Positions 47,392 through 59,517 of a stretch of DNA of 64,000 nt are shown piece after piece (the stretch's first letter is position 1; every line of letters begins with the position of its first letter). The DNA is from Stercorarius parasiticus (lineage: Eukaryota; Chordata; Aves; Charadriiformes; Stercorariidae). Location of the stretch: the NCBI GenBank assembly GCA_013396915.1, contig VWZL01002554.1:327176-391175 (forward strand), in the 5' to 3' direction. A model generated the notes under the pieces. That model was not told the origin of the DNA and did no database searches. It was given only the letters and a program-made list of their open reading frames with translations. Made by a program: the position numbers and the translations under genes.

Positions 47392-47916
47392 TCAAGGGGA
47401 AATTGATTGTTGTGTTTCACCTAATGTGGAGAACCAGTAGTTCACTTAAACTTGCATTGTACTGCTGCTTTAATGACTGCAAATGCAATATATCCTGTAT
47501 TCAATTAGTGTTATGTATGGCAAAGCATAATAGGAATAGAATAAGAAGACACTGGAGATGCACTTTGGCATTCTGACAAAGTAGGATCATTTTCGAGCAC
47601 ATTGGAAATGAAATGTACTTTGCTAAATACAATTTAGGAGATGAAAATATCTTTTAAGGGGACGATCATGACAATTTTAAAACCAAGTGTAAATTATCCT
47701 CCAAGAAGCTCATCTAACTTGAATTTTAGAGCTAACATAATTTTAAGGGCATCTCATTAAACTCTGTTGGCTACATTGCACTTTGAGGCAAGGAAGTCCT
47801 TAAGGTCCTCAACGTATCAGCTTACGCAGTACTGTTGATAACAACACTACTGATGATGGTGGTTGTGACTGGATTTTTCTGCTTGATATTCCAAGGCACG
47901 CTTTTGAATTTTTGTG

Positions 47917-48054
47917 AAAACAAAACAAAACCAAACCAAACCCACACCAAAACTAAAAAACAAAGCAAACAACCAAACCAACCTCCCTAAAACCCCCCAA
48001 ACCCAAAGCATCTCCACCCACAAACCAACAAACCAACTCCACCCACACCTCCCC
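47917..48054. repeat. A/C-only low-complexity tract
   Basis: About 140 nt consist almost entirely of A and C on the + strand, with irregular AAACC/AACCA units and only a handful of other bases. It is not a regular microsatellite. Confidence 0.85.
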
Positions 48055-51000
48055 AGCCTGAATCAAAGCTTATAATGCTGCAGATAGATTTCATCTATGG
48101 GATTAAATTGCACTGTTTGTTACACTAAGGTGCTCCCCATTTGCCAGTGGGAGAAGGCTTTCTCTTTTATCTTCTGTCAGCTGTAACGGATGAGAATAAC
48201 CAAAATAATATCATGGTAAAGGATTCATTGAAGAGGGCCTTTTTTCTTTCTCTGTCTCCTCCTATCCCCGTCTCTAGCTAAGGACTTTTCTGCTGAGCAG
48301 TGCCATCAATGTTCTTGCTATATGAGTCGTTTTCTTGGGTCTGCTATATTCTCTAACATCCTCTTGATGTCATATGTAGCTTATTTTAATGTTAATAGTT
48401 TTCATTGTGAAAAAGCGGAATTCCAATGGCCAAGAGTTTAATTTATTTGGATAGACCTTTTTTTTCCTTGACAAAGCATTTTTTTGGTATAAAATATTTC
48501 AACTTTTAGTTAAAAGGTTATGGATATTGCTTAACTTAGTAGTAATTAATAGCCTGAAAAAATGATGTCTTTTTCCAAAATCTATCAATGTGATTTGCAG
48601 ATAATTCCAAGAAAAGCATCTCATGCCCTTAGTTCATGTGACATTTGACAGGTACTCAGTGTGAATGTTATAGTTGTCTCAAAATGTTCATTCATCTAAA
48701 GCGCAAAGGAAAGCTTAATAGTAGCTAACATTAATTTTAAAAGGATAAGGAAATTTAATATGAGTCCAAGACCTTTATCTATGTTAATAAACGCCTCCTG
48801 AAGCCAATGAGAATGCGTACACAGTAACGTAGTATTGCAAGCAGAGGGGGGTCTTTTGTGCTCTACGCCTTTGGACTTTGTATTTCACTCTCTCTTAGGA
48901 ACTCGGAACAAGGCAATACTTCTTTGGGGGCCTCTTAGTCTACCAATTATATAAATATTTGATGGTTATTTTTCAACGACTCTAGTTACAGAAGCATTAA
49001 TTAGCTAAAACATGTTCTGATCCTGTATGTTACTTATATGGGCTGAAATGTAATACACAGCTCTTATAAAATTAAAGTTGAACAGGCAAGGTGAGGTTTT
49101 CAGTGGTAGTGAAGTGGATGTGATGAAAATATTGGCAAGTTGATTAACTATTTGAGAGGGAATTATGACTCCATTTTAGAGAGGATTTTGGAGTAGCCCC
49201 ATGGGAGTTAGGTGTGGTTCAGTCAGTATTAAAATAATGACCCATGATAACAGGAAGCTAGGTAGAGTGACTGTGCTGTCAAAGCTGAAAAGTTCATACT
49301 ATGAAGCCTGTTGCTTAATGATTGTGTTGTGACTTGAATAGATGAATGGGCAGAGAGACTCACTCTGTGTATTTTAATTAACATTCAGACACTTAATGCT
49401 CAGCTATTAGGTACCTTAATCAAAATATCTTCCAAGGGATTTAGAGAAAATTGAAGAGGTGTACAAAAATGTGCCTGTAAGTTATTAATGACATTTATAG
49501 AGCTCTTGGGCCAGAAATGATAAATCTCATCAATTGGCTGCAGGTTGGGAAATGGAGGCATCAATATCTTGAATTTCAGATGGCGGTAGATTTGAGGTGT
49601 GCATTCTGGTGATACTTAAAATGGGAACTGTGCAAGAAGCATCCTATTTTTACATATATTCTTACACAATGCTGTTTCTATCACGCTTGCCTTGTAGAAA
49701 TGGCAAATAGTCTCCCGAATTTGTGTCTCCGTTTCACTGTGTGCTGTGTTGAGTTTTGTCACCTGATGGAGGAGCTATTTCCATTTCTACAAACTGCCAG
49801 ATAGACGAGAAGCCCACAGAAATGGCTTATACATCTGTGCTAGGGTGTAGCAGGAAGAGAACTGGATGCTTGTAGGATAGGGGACAAAAGTAACAAAATC
49901 AGCTGCTTGGTTTGTTCGCAGATGAATCCATGAAAACATTTTTTAATTATCAGTGGTCTTGTTTGCAGTAGAAATTTTAATCTGCAAATTAAATCCATGG
50001 AGACAATTTGGAGAGCAACAGAGGAAGCCCCGAGGGATGCTGCACTGCACTGATGACGCTGCAGTAGCTAGAGTGACTGCAGAGTAGGCTTGGAGGCTGA
50101 AGTAGTGCTAATTTCTGTAAGGTGTTCAGGCCAGTGCAGCTTTAATAGTAGTTCCATAAAAATAAAGTAGTAAAATATGAGACAGTATGGGGATACTGGT
50201 CCGGGGATTTATTGCTTTTCTGACCTCTTAAAGGACATAAAACATGCTGCTATTGATTGGGGTGAGGAAGTAGCTTCTACAGGTGCTGGGTGAGGACTGC
50301 CCCTACTGCAGCACCTGCTGCCCAATGCATCTCATCCCATTCTTTGGCACAAGAAGAAATCCTGAATTTCAGAGATTCTGTTGTAGTGGAAAGGTGACTT
50401 CCTTTGCTTTGCTGTCTCCAGGCAATTGCCTACTTTGTCTATAGCAGCAAACACCCGTAGAAGTATCTCTGATACCAAGGGAGTAATCACTTCTGCATTC
50501 CTGATGATTGAGTAGCTGCTGTATGACTTGTTATTTTGGGGAGGAATTGCTTCTTATGACTCTCATCATTTCACACCTCATGCAAAGGAAAGAAGGGAGG
50601 TCTGCCTGAAACTCCTTTGCATAAGTGAGAGATGCCGAGAATTCTGCCTAGGAGTGGATGCAACACTGTAGATAAGTGCTCCCTGTTTTGAATATGTTGC
50701 TTTTATAAACATAAACATTCATTTCTACACTGTTTTATGTTATAAAAGACTCGAGCTATAGATGGTCCCTCACTGTTCTTCCCTTGTGCTTTTTGGCCTG
50801 TATGAAAGTAGATTAAAAAGCAGTTTCTGTCTGAAAACTCTGTGTCTGACCCACAGAAACTGAGAAAAAAGGACAAAAATGAGAAACAAATTAATTTTTC
50901 TTGTGTGGATGGAAAAAGTAGGGACTAGGATTTGTTCTTCAGTCACTTCTTTCTTTATGGAAGAGGAGAGTGGGGCATGTTTTCCAGCGAGCAGAGACAG

Positions 51001-51354
51001 ATCGCATTCCCTTCCAGAGCCAGGGAGATTAAATCTGAGCTGTCATGCCTTCTCACTGCTGGACAAAAGAACAATTTCAAGTGGAGCAGTAAGTGGTTTC
51101 CTAGAAAAAGATCTTCCACCTCTGCTACTTCTGTTTTGGCCTGATGCAACTGGCTATGGAAAAGTCTTGACTGTCCAGAGCTTCTGGATTGTCATAGTAA
51201 GCATCAGTACAGTGTTACATCTCATCTCACAAACCAGAGCAAAAATCCAGTTTAATTTTATGGAAGTGACAATGAATATTGTTGAATGGCTTAGCTGGGG
51301 GAGAGGATAGAGAAGGGGTTAGGAATTAAAACTGGAAAGTCAGGGAGAGAAAGA

Positions 51355-51440
51355 AAATAAAAAACCCTGCAAGAACATGAAAAGGAAAGAAAAAAACTAA
51401 AAAAAAAAAAAAAAACCAAAAAAATAACCCTTCAACCAAC
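51355..51440. repeat. A-rich low-complexity tract
   Basis: Successive A-runs, the longest about 17 A at 51399-51415, are followed by AACCAA-type units. No adjoining LINE or SINE body was recognised, so it is listed only as low complexity. Confidence 0.7.
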
Positions 51441-52243
51441 CAACTAAAAGTACAGTGACACCTGTGCCAAGGGAACACCATAAAGTGGTATTTACCAGCT
51501 TCTGTCATCTTGGATTCGGGAACCGATTCCAGCAGAGAAAAGGCTGGGGGGTATCTGACTATGGAAATTAGTCTTCGAAGAAGGATAGGACTGTCTTATG
51601 GGGAAAAACCAACTGTTTGTGTACATGCGGAGTGAGGGAGTGGAATTTGCTATCCTTTAGCAGATCCAGGGAAAGGCAACATAAATTATGACTCAGGCTT
51701 GTGGCATTCTTTTTACATGTTTTGGAATCTTTTTAAGTCATCTTGCTTTACTGATGACTCTAATGGTTGTGTGTGTCATTCTGACCAAATTTAAGTTATT
51801 AAAACGTTGGTTGCTTGTGACATTCTGGCTAGACAGGCAAGCATATTTCTCATGAAGAGAGCCACTTCAGGGCAGGAATTATTCGCTTCCAGATGCACAA
51901 CTAGACCTTTTTATGGTGTGTACATTTTTAAATGTTATTTTGTGTATGAAAGGGAGACATTTTAGAATGAAAACTGGATTCATGTTCAAGCTGTTGATAT
52001 GGATAGTGGAAGTGTCTTTTAAAGGAAAACAAAGTAATTTTCCATTAGAAATCAGAATGTCCTCTTTAACACAAACTGTTACTTAAATCCTTTCTAGACC
52101 TAAGTTCTAGGTAGCTGCTGAGCTCCATCAACTCAGTAGCAGTTTGGATGGATGAGCACAGATTTAGTGGTGGGAAGCTGTCATAGAGGGAAAGATCAGT
52201 TAACTGTCCTGCTTCTACTGCAAGACGAGAAGAATCTGAAGAG

Positions 52244-52288
52244 ATATATATATGCATGCGCGCGCGCACACACACACACATATATATA
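52244..52288. repeat. 45-nt uninterrupted purine-pyrimidine alternation
   Basis: (AT)n, ATGCATG, a (CG)n core, (CA)n and (TA)n follow one another without a break in R-Y alternation. A tract with a CG core next to CA repeats is the classic composition for Z-DNA under negative supercoiling. Confidence 0.9.
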
Positions 52289-53215
52289 AAATGGAGGGAG
52301 AAGTGAAGAGCACGGTTCACTGGTCTGTGCTGGATCTGTATGGGAGTTGACAATGAGTCCATTTTTTGTTTAAATTTGGACTGTGCTGATGGTGACTGGA
52401 GTCATCTGTTTTCCACTGTTAAAAGATCTGTTTTGGCCACTAGAAACAGTCAAACTCTTCTCCAGTTCTCGTGTCTATTTCAAGTATGGCACAAAGCTGT
52501 TTTGTAAATTCCATGCTACCTGAGAACTCCACCTATTTGTATCACCAGAGGTAGCACTATGGAACCAAATGCTATCTCACGTCTTTAACTTTTTCAGTGA
52601 AAAGGAGTGAGGGTTGGCCTGCGTGATCTGATTTTAATGAATGGATTTGCAGAAAGGGGAAACAGGAGAAACCCGAAGCCATGCAAGGTTTTTGAAGGCC
52701 TTTTGTATTTTACTTTCATGTAAGGATGAATATGTTTGATGATACCTAAACAGCAGCTTCTGAATGCTGTTCCTAATTCAAAAAATGTTGAGCATCTAGT
52801 TGCTCTTAGCAGTGGGAACTGTTGGATGTATAGCACTGGGGAACACTGCAGCATTTCATGTTTTTAAAAATAGTTTCAAGAGGCTGCCTTTTCAATCTGG
52901 TAGGAGTTGCATTTATGTTTTTCATTTTTAAGAACAAATAGAAAAAAACCCAATGTACTGTCGTAATTCATAGATACCATGATGGCATCTGCAATGTTAC
53001 AATGTTATGAAGTTTTCAGGCAACTGCTCACAGCAGTTCTTCTCTCCTTTCCACAATGACCCAGCAGATCTACGTAGGTGAAGGTAGGGCCCATGTGGTT
53101 CTGGAAGAACCCACTTCACTTGCCTCTCTCCAGTGTGGTCTGAGCTCCAAGGCTGCACACTGCAGCAGACTGTCCCTCAAAGGGGCTTAGCATGATACAC
53201 ATTTAACATACCACA

Positions 53216-53275
53216 GGTTGGAACTCCTGGAGGAGAAAAGACCTTTGAGATACAGCTTAGTCAAACTGAGGTTGG
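53216..53275 (-). mobile_element. Possible degraded CR1 3' fragment
   Basis: The + strand shows AGGTTGGA, a 13-nt interruption, then AAAAGACCTTTGAGAT, resembling the antisense CR1 3' end seen at 41181-41207. The match is short and interrupted, so this is only tentative. Confidence 0.3.
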
Positions 53276-56200
53276 TTCTATGTATTAACCATGCCTACGT
53301 TCTGAAAAAAAGGGAACTGCGATACATAAGCCATACAGGATGTTGTAATCAGATTGGTTTCAACTAGAATTTGTTTTGCTATTCATCATATGGTCTTTTG
53401 AATCATAGGACAAAGCAATTCATTCCAAACTGTATCACGTGTTTGTTTTTGTTGTTACAGATCACCAATTACTTTTGCCTGAATAGAGCAACTAGGAGAA
53501 AAATTTTAGCATAGTCCATCAGGCTGCACAATTCCCATTAATGTTAGTGGGAGTTAGATGACTAAATCCTCATGCACAGGATGGAAAATTTACCCTTCGG
53601 GGTAAATTCTCTTCTTGATACACAGGGCTGATAATTCTGTGAGCCCTAGTAAGTCTCCCTTATGCATACAGTTATGTGTTCATGATGTTTGGCCAAAGAA
53701 ATAATTATGTAAGAGCTAGATTTTGATTTTTGTGCAGTTATTTGTGGGTAGCATTAAAATAACAACGATTTAATGACCAGAAACAAAACAGTTGGACAAA
53801 AATATTTACTTTGAATAGGTGTATGGATTTTCTTTTTTTTTTTTAATAGAAATTGTGGATAAGTCTGCTTTAGCTCCACACTCAAGGTCTATCATCTAGG
53901 AGTTAATTCATCAGTCAGTGCTGGCTTCTCTCTTCAATTCCTTGATCTATGTGATAATTTTAGGGCATTATTGAATTCACTAAAAGGATTGAGACCTATA
54001 CTTTTATGGAAATTCTTCAGGTAGAATTAGGTAGATGACCTTTGAATTTCATAAGGTGTCTAGTGGTGAAGCAAATGAACAAAGTGTATTTGAGAATGAG
54101 CTACTGGTAGTTAGGGGAAAAAATGAAACTATGTAGACTGATATTCCTTCTTATCTTTGGACACAGCAACCTTTCTAGGCAGAACACCAAGACACCATTC
54201 TTGAAAATGTGGAGGTGGCCATTACTTTCTGTAGGCTAGTGTCAACATTGAGTATACCGGAAGAATACCAACATCTTTCTCTTCCAGAGAAGCACAGTGT
54301 ACTTCCCTTAGCCATGGCATCAGTTTACCAGATGGAAGACAGGGAATTTGTCTGCAGGCTTTGTCTACATATTCACCAAACTCAGCTATGACTTCCCTGG
54401 AGTAATTCAGTAATACAAAGAAAATTTAGCATCTCAGAGATACAAAATATATTCAAAGTCTTGGAAATGTTTAAGCAAAACTCTAAGCTGGCACCTCGAA
54501 AGTGCTAGTTCTGTCTACTAGTTATTTTTCCTTAATCCCTTCAAAATGGAGAAAAAGGATATCCCTGTCCATCCTATGCTTAGGAAATTTCTGCAAATCA
54601 CTCAGAGTCCTAACTCTGCTCCCATTGAAACTGGCCACAGGATGCAAAGGATTACTAATCTTTCATAATCCTTTGAAACAAAGTTTTAACTCCAGTTCAG
54701 GTTCTGTAGGTCATCTTTAGCCTTTCTGAATTTATGTGTGATTGTTTCTACCCCTCTCTTGCCTTAATTATCTCCCATTATCCTCACTCATTTCTAAGTT
54801 GTAATACCCTGATGCCTGTCTTAAAAACCTCTGTTGTTCCTGCTCTTTTATCAACCCTCATATTCCATATTTCATATTTCATTTGAATAATCCTTCTCTG
54901 CTTGTCTCTTAATGTTTACACATATTCAGCTGCCACTGAACTCTGTTAGATAATCAAGACAAATACTGAACCCTTTCATTGTCCACACTCTGGATAGTGG
55001 GATGTGGGAAATTTCATATGATATTCTTTGTTATGTAGGTGTACTTTCAGGCTTTTGCAGGACAGGTCAATATGCTGTGGTGCCCTACACCTCTGGCAAG
55101 CCTACTTGCTTGTCACAGGTCTCTGCGAGTTCACTGGATAATGTTTACTCTCTACCTCCAGTGGCACCACTCAGCTTTCACATGGCAACTGCTTCACCTG
55201 ACCAGTGCTTGACCTGGTCACCTCTCTCTGGCCTCTGTGTACTCACCGCTGTACCTTCACACCAGTCTTCTGCAGCAGGGCTCACCTATCCATGCTGTCC
55301 ATCACTTATGATCAGTCACAGGCCTATGTGAAGTCATAATATCCAAGACATACGCTCCTCTGTGAAAGTCTGGGAACTGCTATGTACATGAGGACTTCAT
55401 ACTCCATGACTGCTTATTTGCCAAAGGCTTCCATGCAAAGTTTTGTTTCTCCCTTATTCTCTCCTGTTTTAATGTAATGCCGTCCTTAAGATACTGCTCA
55501 CCCAAAGCTGGCAAAGGTCAGCTCCAGTTAGGCACTGAAGTTTGCTCATTAGAGGACTTGTTTTACTTTTAAACTGATCTGTTGCAGGAGGCATTTAAGA
55601 GCACCATGGTAACGACATAAGTCACAGCTTACACCACAAGGGATCTCAGTTTGTTTTTCACCTGTGAGCCACGGTTCACAAGTGACTCTCCTGGAAAGTA
55701 TTTGTTGGTTTAGGGGCGTTGTGTCACATCTGGCCACCAACTGGCAAGTCTCTTCACAGAAAAGTCAGCATGAAGAATGTTTTTAAATGCTCCAAGATCC
55801 AGCTGTAAATTGTTATTAATTTCCAGATCTTCATAATGCTCTACTAGCATTATCAGACTCACTCCCTGTCAGGACAAACCCCACATATCAGGAGACCTGC
55901 TGAAGATTGTGTTATTAAAGACAGCTCATCTTAGTATTAAAAAGTAGTTGTACTTTATAATATAGTGATTGGTAACCCTCCCGATATGAGTATAGCTATT
56001 CTGCAGCAATATGCTGTGCTCCTTGTAATTAATTCTCAATTTCCATTATTTCATAAAAGATGTAAATGTAATTATAATGTAAAACCAATTTTGTTAATGT
56101 TGCAGAATTTTAAGTACCACAAAAGACTAATAGGTAGCTCTAAAATGTATTCTTTCACTTGTATGTGTCAGTGGTAATTATTAAAGAAAATAATTGTCAT

Positions 56201-58532
56201 ATAATTATGGAGCACTCAAGTGCAATTAAAATCACAATAATCAGTGTAGCAAGCTGTAAGCCAAATCCAGGAAGTAAGGCACTGGACCTCTTCCTGCTAC
56301 CTGGACCCCTGAAAACAGATGGGAAGGTGGAAGAAATGCAAGAATGGGAAGGTCGTTTCCTTAGTACAAATCTAAGTGTTCTTTCAAGTAGAAGCAGGAC
56401 AGGGTACATTAATGTTGCCCAACACTCTTTGTATCTGAGGTAAGTGCCTGTATTAGCATATGTGCTCGTATAAATGGGTGGGTACCTTTGAAGAACAAAG
56501 CTCCTCCTGGCTCTCAGCTGCCTGCTCAGCCCCTTCACTTCCTATGGAGGAATGGCAGGGGCTTGAGGAGTTGCTGTTACCTCCTGCATGTGAGCTGCTC
56601 CTGCAGCTTCCCTTCTTTTGATTCCCTAAAGTAGCAGTACTTGTCTTCTGGCAGTCACTCCTACCAAGTGACTGGCTCATGGGGACAGAAAAACTGACTG
56701 CTAGGCTGAAAATATGGCAAGATTCATACCTGTGTCTTTTCTCCATGTCAGTGCCAAAACTGTCAAATGTTAGAGTTTTAGAAGTAGAACTTAAAATTAA
56801 TACTACTGCCATGTAGTTCAATAGATGAGGATAGAGACAGGAATAAAACATAACTAGCCAAAGGATATAATGGGTCTGAAGGTAATTCTGGGGACAGGAC
56901 CTCCTGTCCCTGTCTTCCCTAGCATATTGTCTGAGCTCCTTACAGTTCTGGTTTCCAGTTTTCATGTCCTGTATTGTTGAAACGTATTCTTCAAAACAAC
57001 AGTAAAGTGAAGGCTGGAAAATGAAGTGATGCTAACTCTTTTCACTGTCAAATGGGTTTTCAAACGTATGGAAGCATTTCTATGAAGGGGAATAAGAATG
57101 AAAAAGGGGAAGTTGTTTCTTAGCAGCATGTCTGTATTAATCTTTAGAGTTAATGCTCACAACTGAAAACCCTCTGTTCAGGTGTGCTTTCCAAGGCTTC
57201 TGTTCTTCACATGCTATTTCTTTTACCCGCACACACCCTCTAAACTCCTTCAGCTTTTCTTCTGCTCAATGAATTTTTATCTTTATTCTGCCAATTCCCT
57301 GCAACAGCAACAGCTGTGTTTATTATGGACTGCTTTTTATAAATTATAAAAGATCAGTTGTTAATCATAAAATAAATACCAATTAAATTATTTATAATTT
57401 TATAGTTACTAAATATTGCTTACCAATCTGTTTTGTTCAGGTCATGGCAAAAGGTTCGCTACTTCCGTAAATTTAATATTACTTTTCTCTAAGAAGCTGG
57501 GTTTAGCAAATATATTATGATTAGACTTTGATGCATGCCTGTTAATGACAGTCAGGAAAAATGTACTGGAGTGAGATTTTAATGGAAAATACATTTATGA
57601 TTGACCAGAAGTATTTGCAGATTCATGACAATTCAATTACTAATTTGAGGGAGAAAACCCCAAAGTTTCGGAAAAACACACTGTTTGCTTTATCCTTTTT
57701 TATAGACTGCACTTCTGATCTGTTTCAAAAGGTTGTGTCAGGAGGAGATTTGCCTAAATGCTATTCAAAACCAGATATTTTAAAAAATTAAAAGACAAAA
57801 ACCCAAAAAAAGTAAAAAGAAATTAGACACTAAATTGAGTCAAACAAAAGTTTTTCTTCTTGCTGTTCTTTTCAGTTTTGCAAACATCCTGAAGGCACAG
57901 GGCAGGCTGATCTGAGTTAGGAATTCTGTGAATCTACCCTCTTCTTTCCTGCCCTGAGCAATGTGTCTTGCGCATTCCTCTGTCCTGCAGTGCTGCCAGG
58001 AGTTGATCACTCAAGGTGTGGATCCAGTTGAAAGTTAATTGCTCTTTAAAACTAGGATTTAGTTTTCAGGCAACTGATCTGGCTAAAGAAACTCACTACC
58101 CAGTTATATAAATGTGACTACTGGCTCAAAGGGGTGGAGGGGTGCGTGGGGAGCCAGGGCAGGGAGGAATTTGGGACCACAACTTCTGTAACTTACACCA
58201 GACTGAATTTATGTGAAATGGCAACCTACCATTTAGCAACCTACCTGTGAGCCTGCAAGGCAAGGTGAGGTGATCAGGTGGATCAGACAGAGAGGACCAG
58301 TGGTATTTCAGGCAGTTAAATTCCCCGGTGTGCTGCCTTTGAGAATAACAAAGCATGAGCCAGGACGCTCCTGCTCAGGACTCGCTCTCAGTGCTACTCT
58401 CTGTATTCTCATCCTGCTCTGTGGGAAGTCTAAAAGCTGGTTATTCCTTTGGTGGGGCAGGGGGAGAAGGTTTGAATGCTGCGGCAGTGTTCCTAGACAG
58501 TCAAAGTTCAAGCAGGGGTTTCTAATTTGGAG

Positions 58533-58563
58533 ATATATATATATATATATATATGTGTATATA
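58533..58563. repeat. (AT)n microsatellite
   Basis: Eleven AT units run into GTGTATATA, all in alternating purine-pyrimidine order. Simple sequence in ANO2 intron 3. Confidence 0.9.
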
Positions 58564-59490
58564 AAATGTGTGTTTGTTTACTATGCGTGTGGATATATAT
58601 CTATACTAATGTATGGACAAGGTGAATTAAGGCACTTTTTAGACTTTTGGAGTTATATAAACTTACGTATGCGTGTTTGTGCTTTCAGTCAAAAGGAAGC
58701 ATTGCAATTACTTGCATTTTTTTTTGTAAACCATCTCTATAAATATTTGAAAAGAGCTAACACATGTTGCAAATATTTAGCTAATGGTCTTTGTTGAAAT
58801 GAAATTTAAGAAAGCTCTAAAATCATAATATCCTACCAGTATTAAGAGGTCATTTGTATATGTGTGAATGTTCCAGTTGAAGCCTGTTTCAGCCAAAACA
58901 TCTGTTCAGTTATCTGTGATTGATGTGTGAATTTTTTGGCAAAAGCCCCGCTCAATATTTTGAATAGTGAATGCTAAATTTAAAATTATATTCTTAATGC
59001 TTTAACATCATGTGCAAAAGTTGTATAACCAGATCTGGATCTATGTGGTTACTGCTATTTATACTACTGTTGGGGTGTATGACAGATGAGAATCCAATGT
59101 GTTCTGAACAAATACAGAAGAAAAAGATGGATCCTGTATTACTAAGATTATTGTTTGAGTGTAAGGAAATAGAACAGAGTAGCCAAGATAAATTGCAGTG
59201 GGAGTACAAAGAATCAGTGAAATGTGCTATCCTCTCAAACTTGTGTAAATGAGATCTCAGTCTGACCAAAGGAGTTTATGGTTAAAGATATTACAATACC
59301 TTTAAATTATCCTTGACCACAAATGCAATATTTGTGCAATATAAATGCAAGTAAGGATATTTTGTAATGGAAGGCAAATCCACAATTTTCTGTATTGTTT
59401 CTTTAGTATGCCAAAATATGCATTTGATTTCTTGCCATGCCTTAGTCTGCTCATTTTTTATTGTTTGCGAATTACTGCTTAAATCTGCTT

Positions 59491-59517
59491 TTTTTGTTTG
59501 TTTGTTTGTTTGTTTTT
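59491..59517. repeat. (TTTG)n microsatellite
   Basis: Five TTTG units are flanked by T-runs. Simple sequence in ANO2 intron 3. Confidence 0.85.

Noticed and set aside
50879..51310. 143-codon open frame in ANO2 intron 3
   Set aside because: No family resemblance and mixed composition; expected by chance in over 20 kb of intron.
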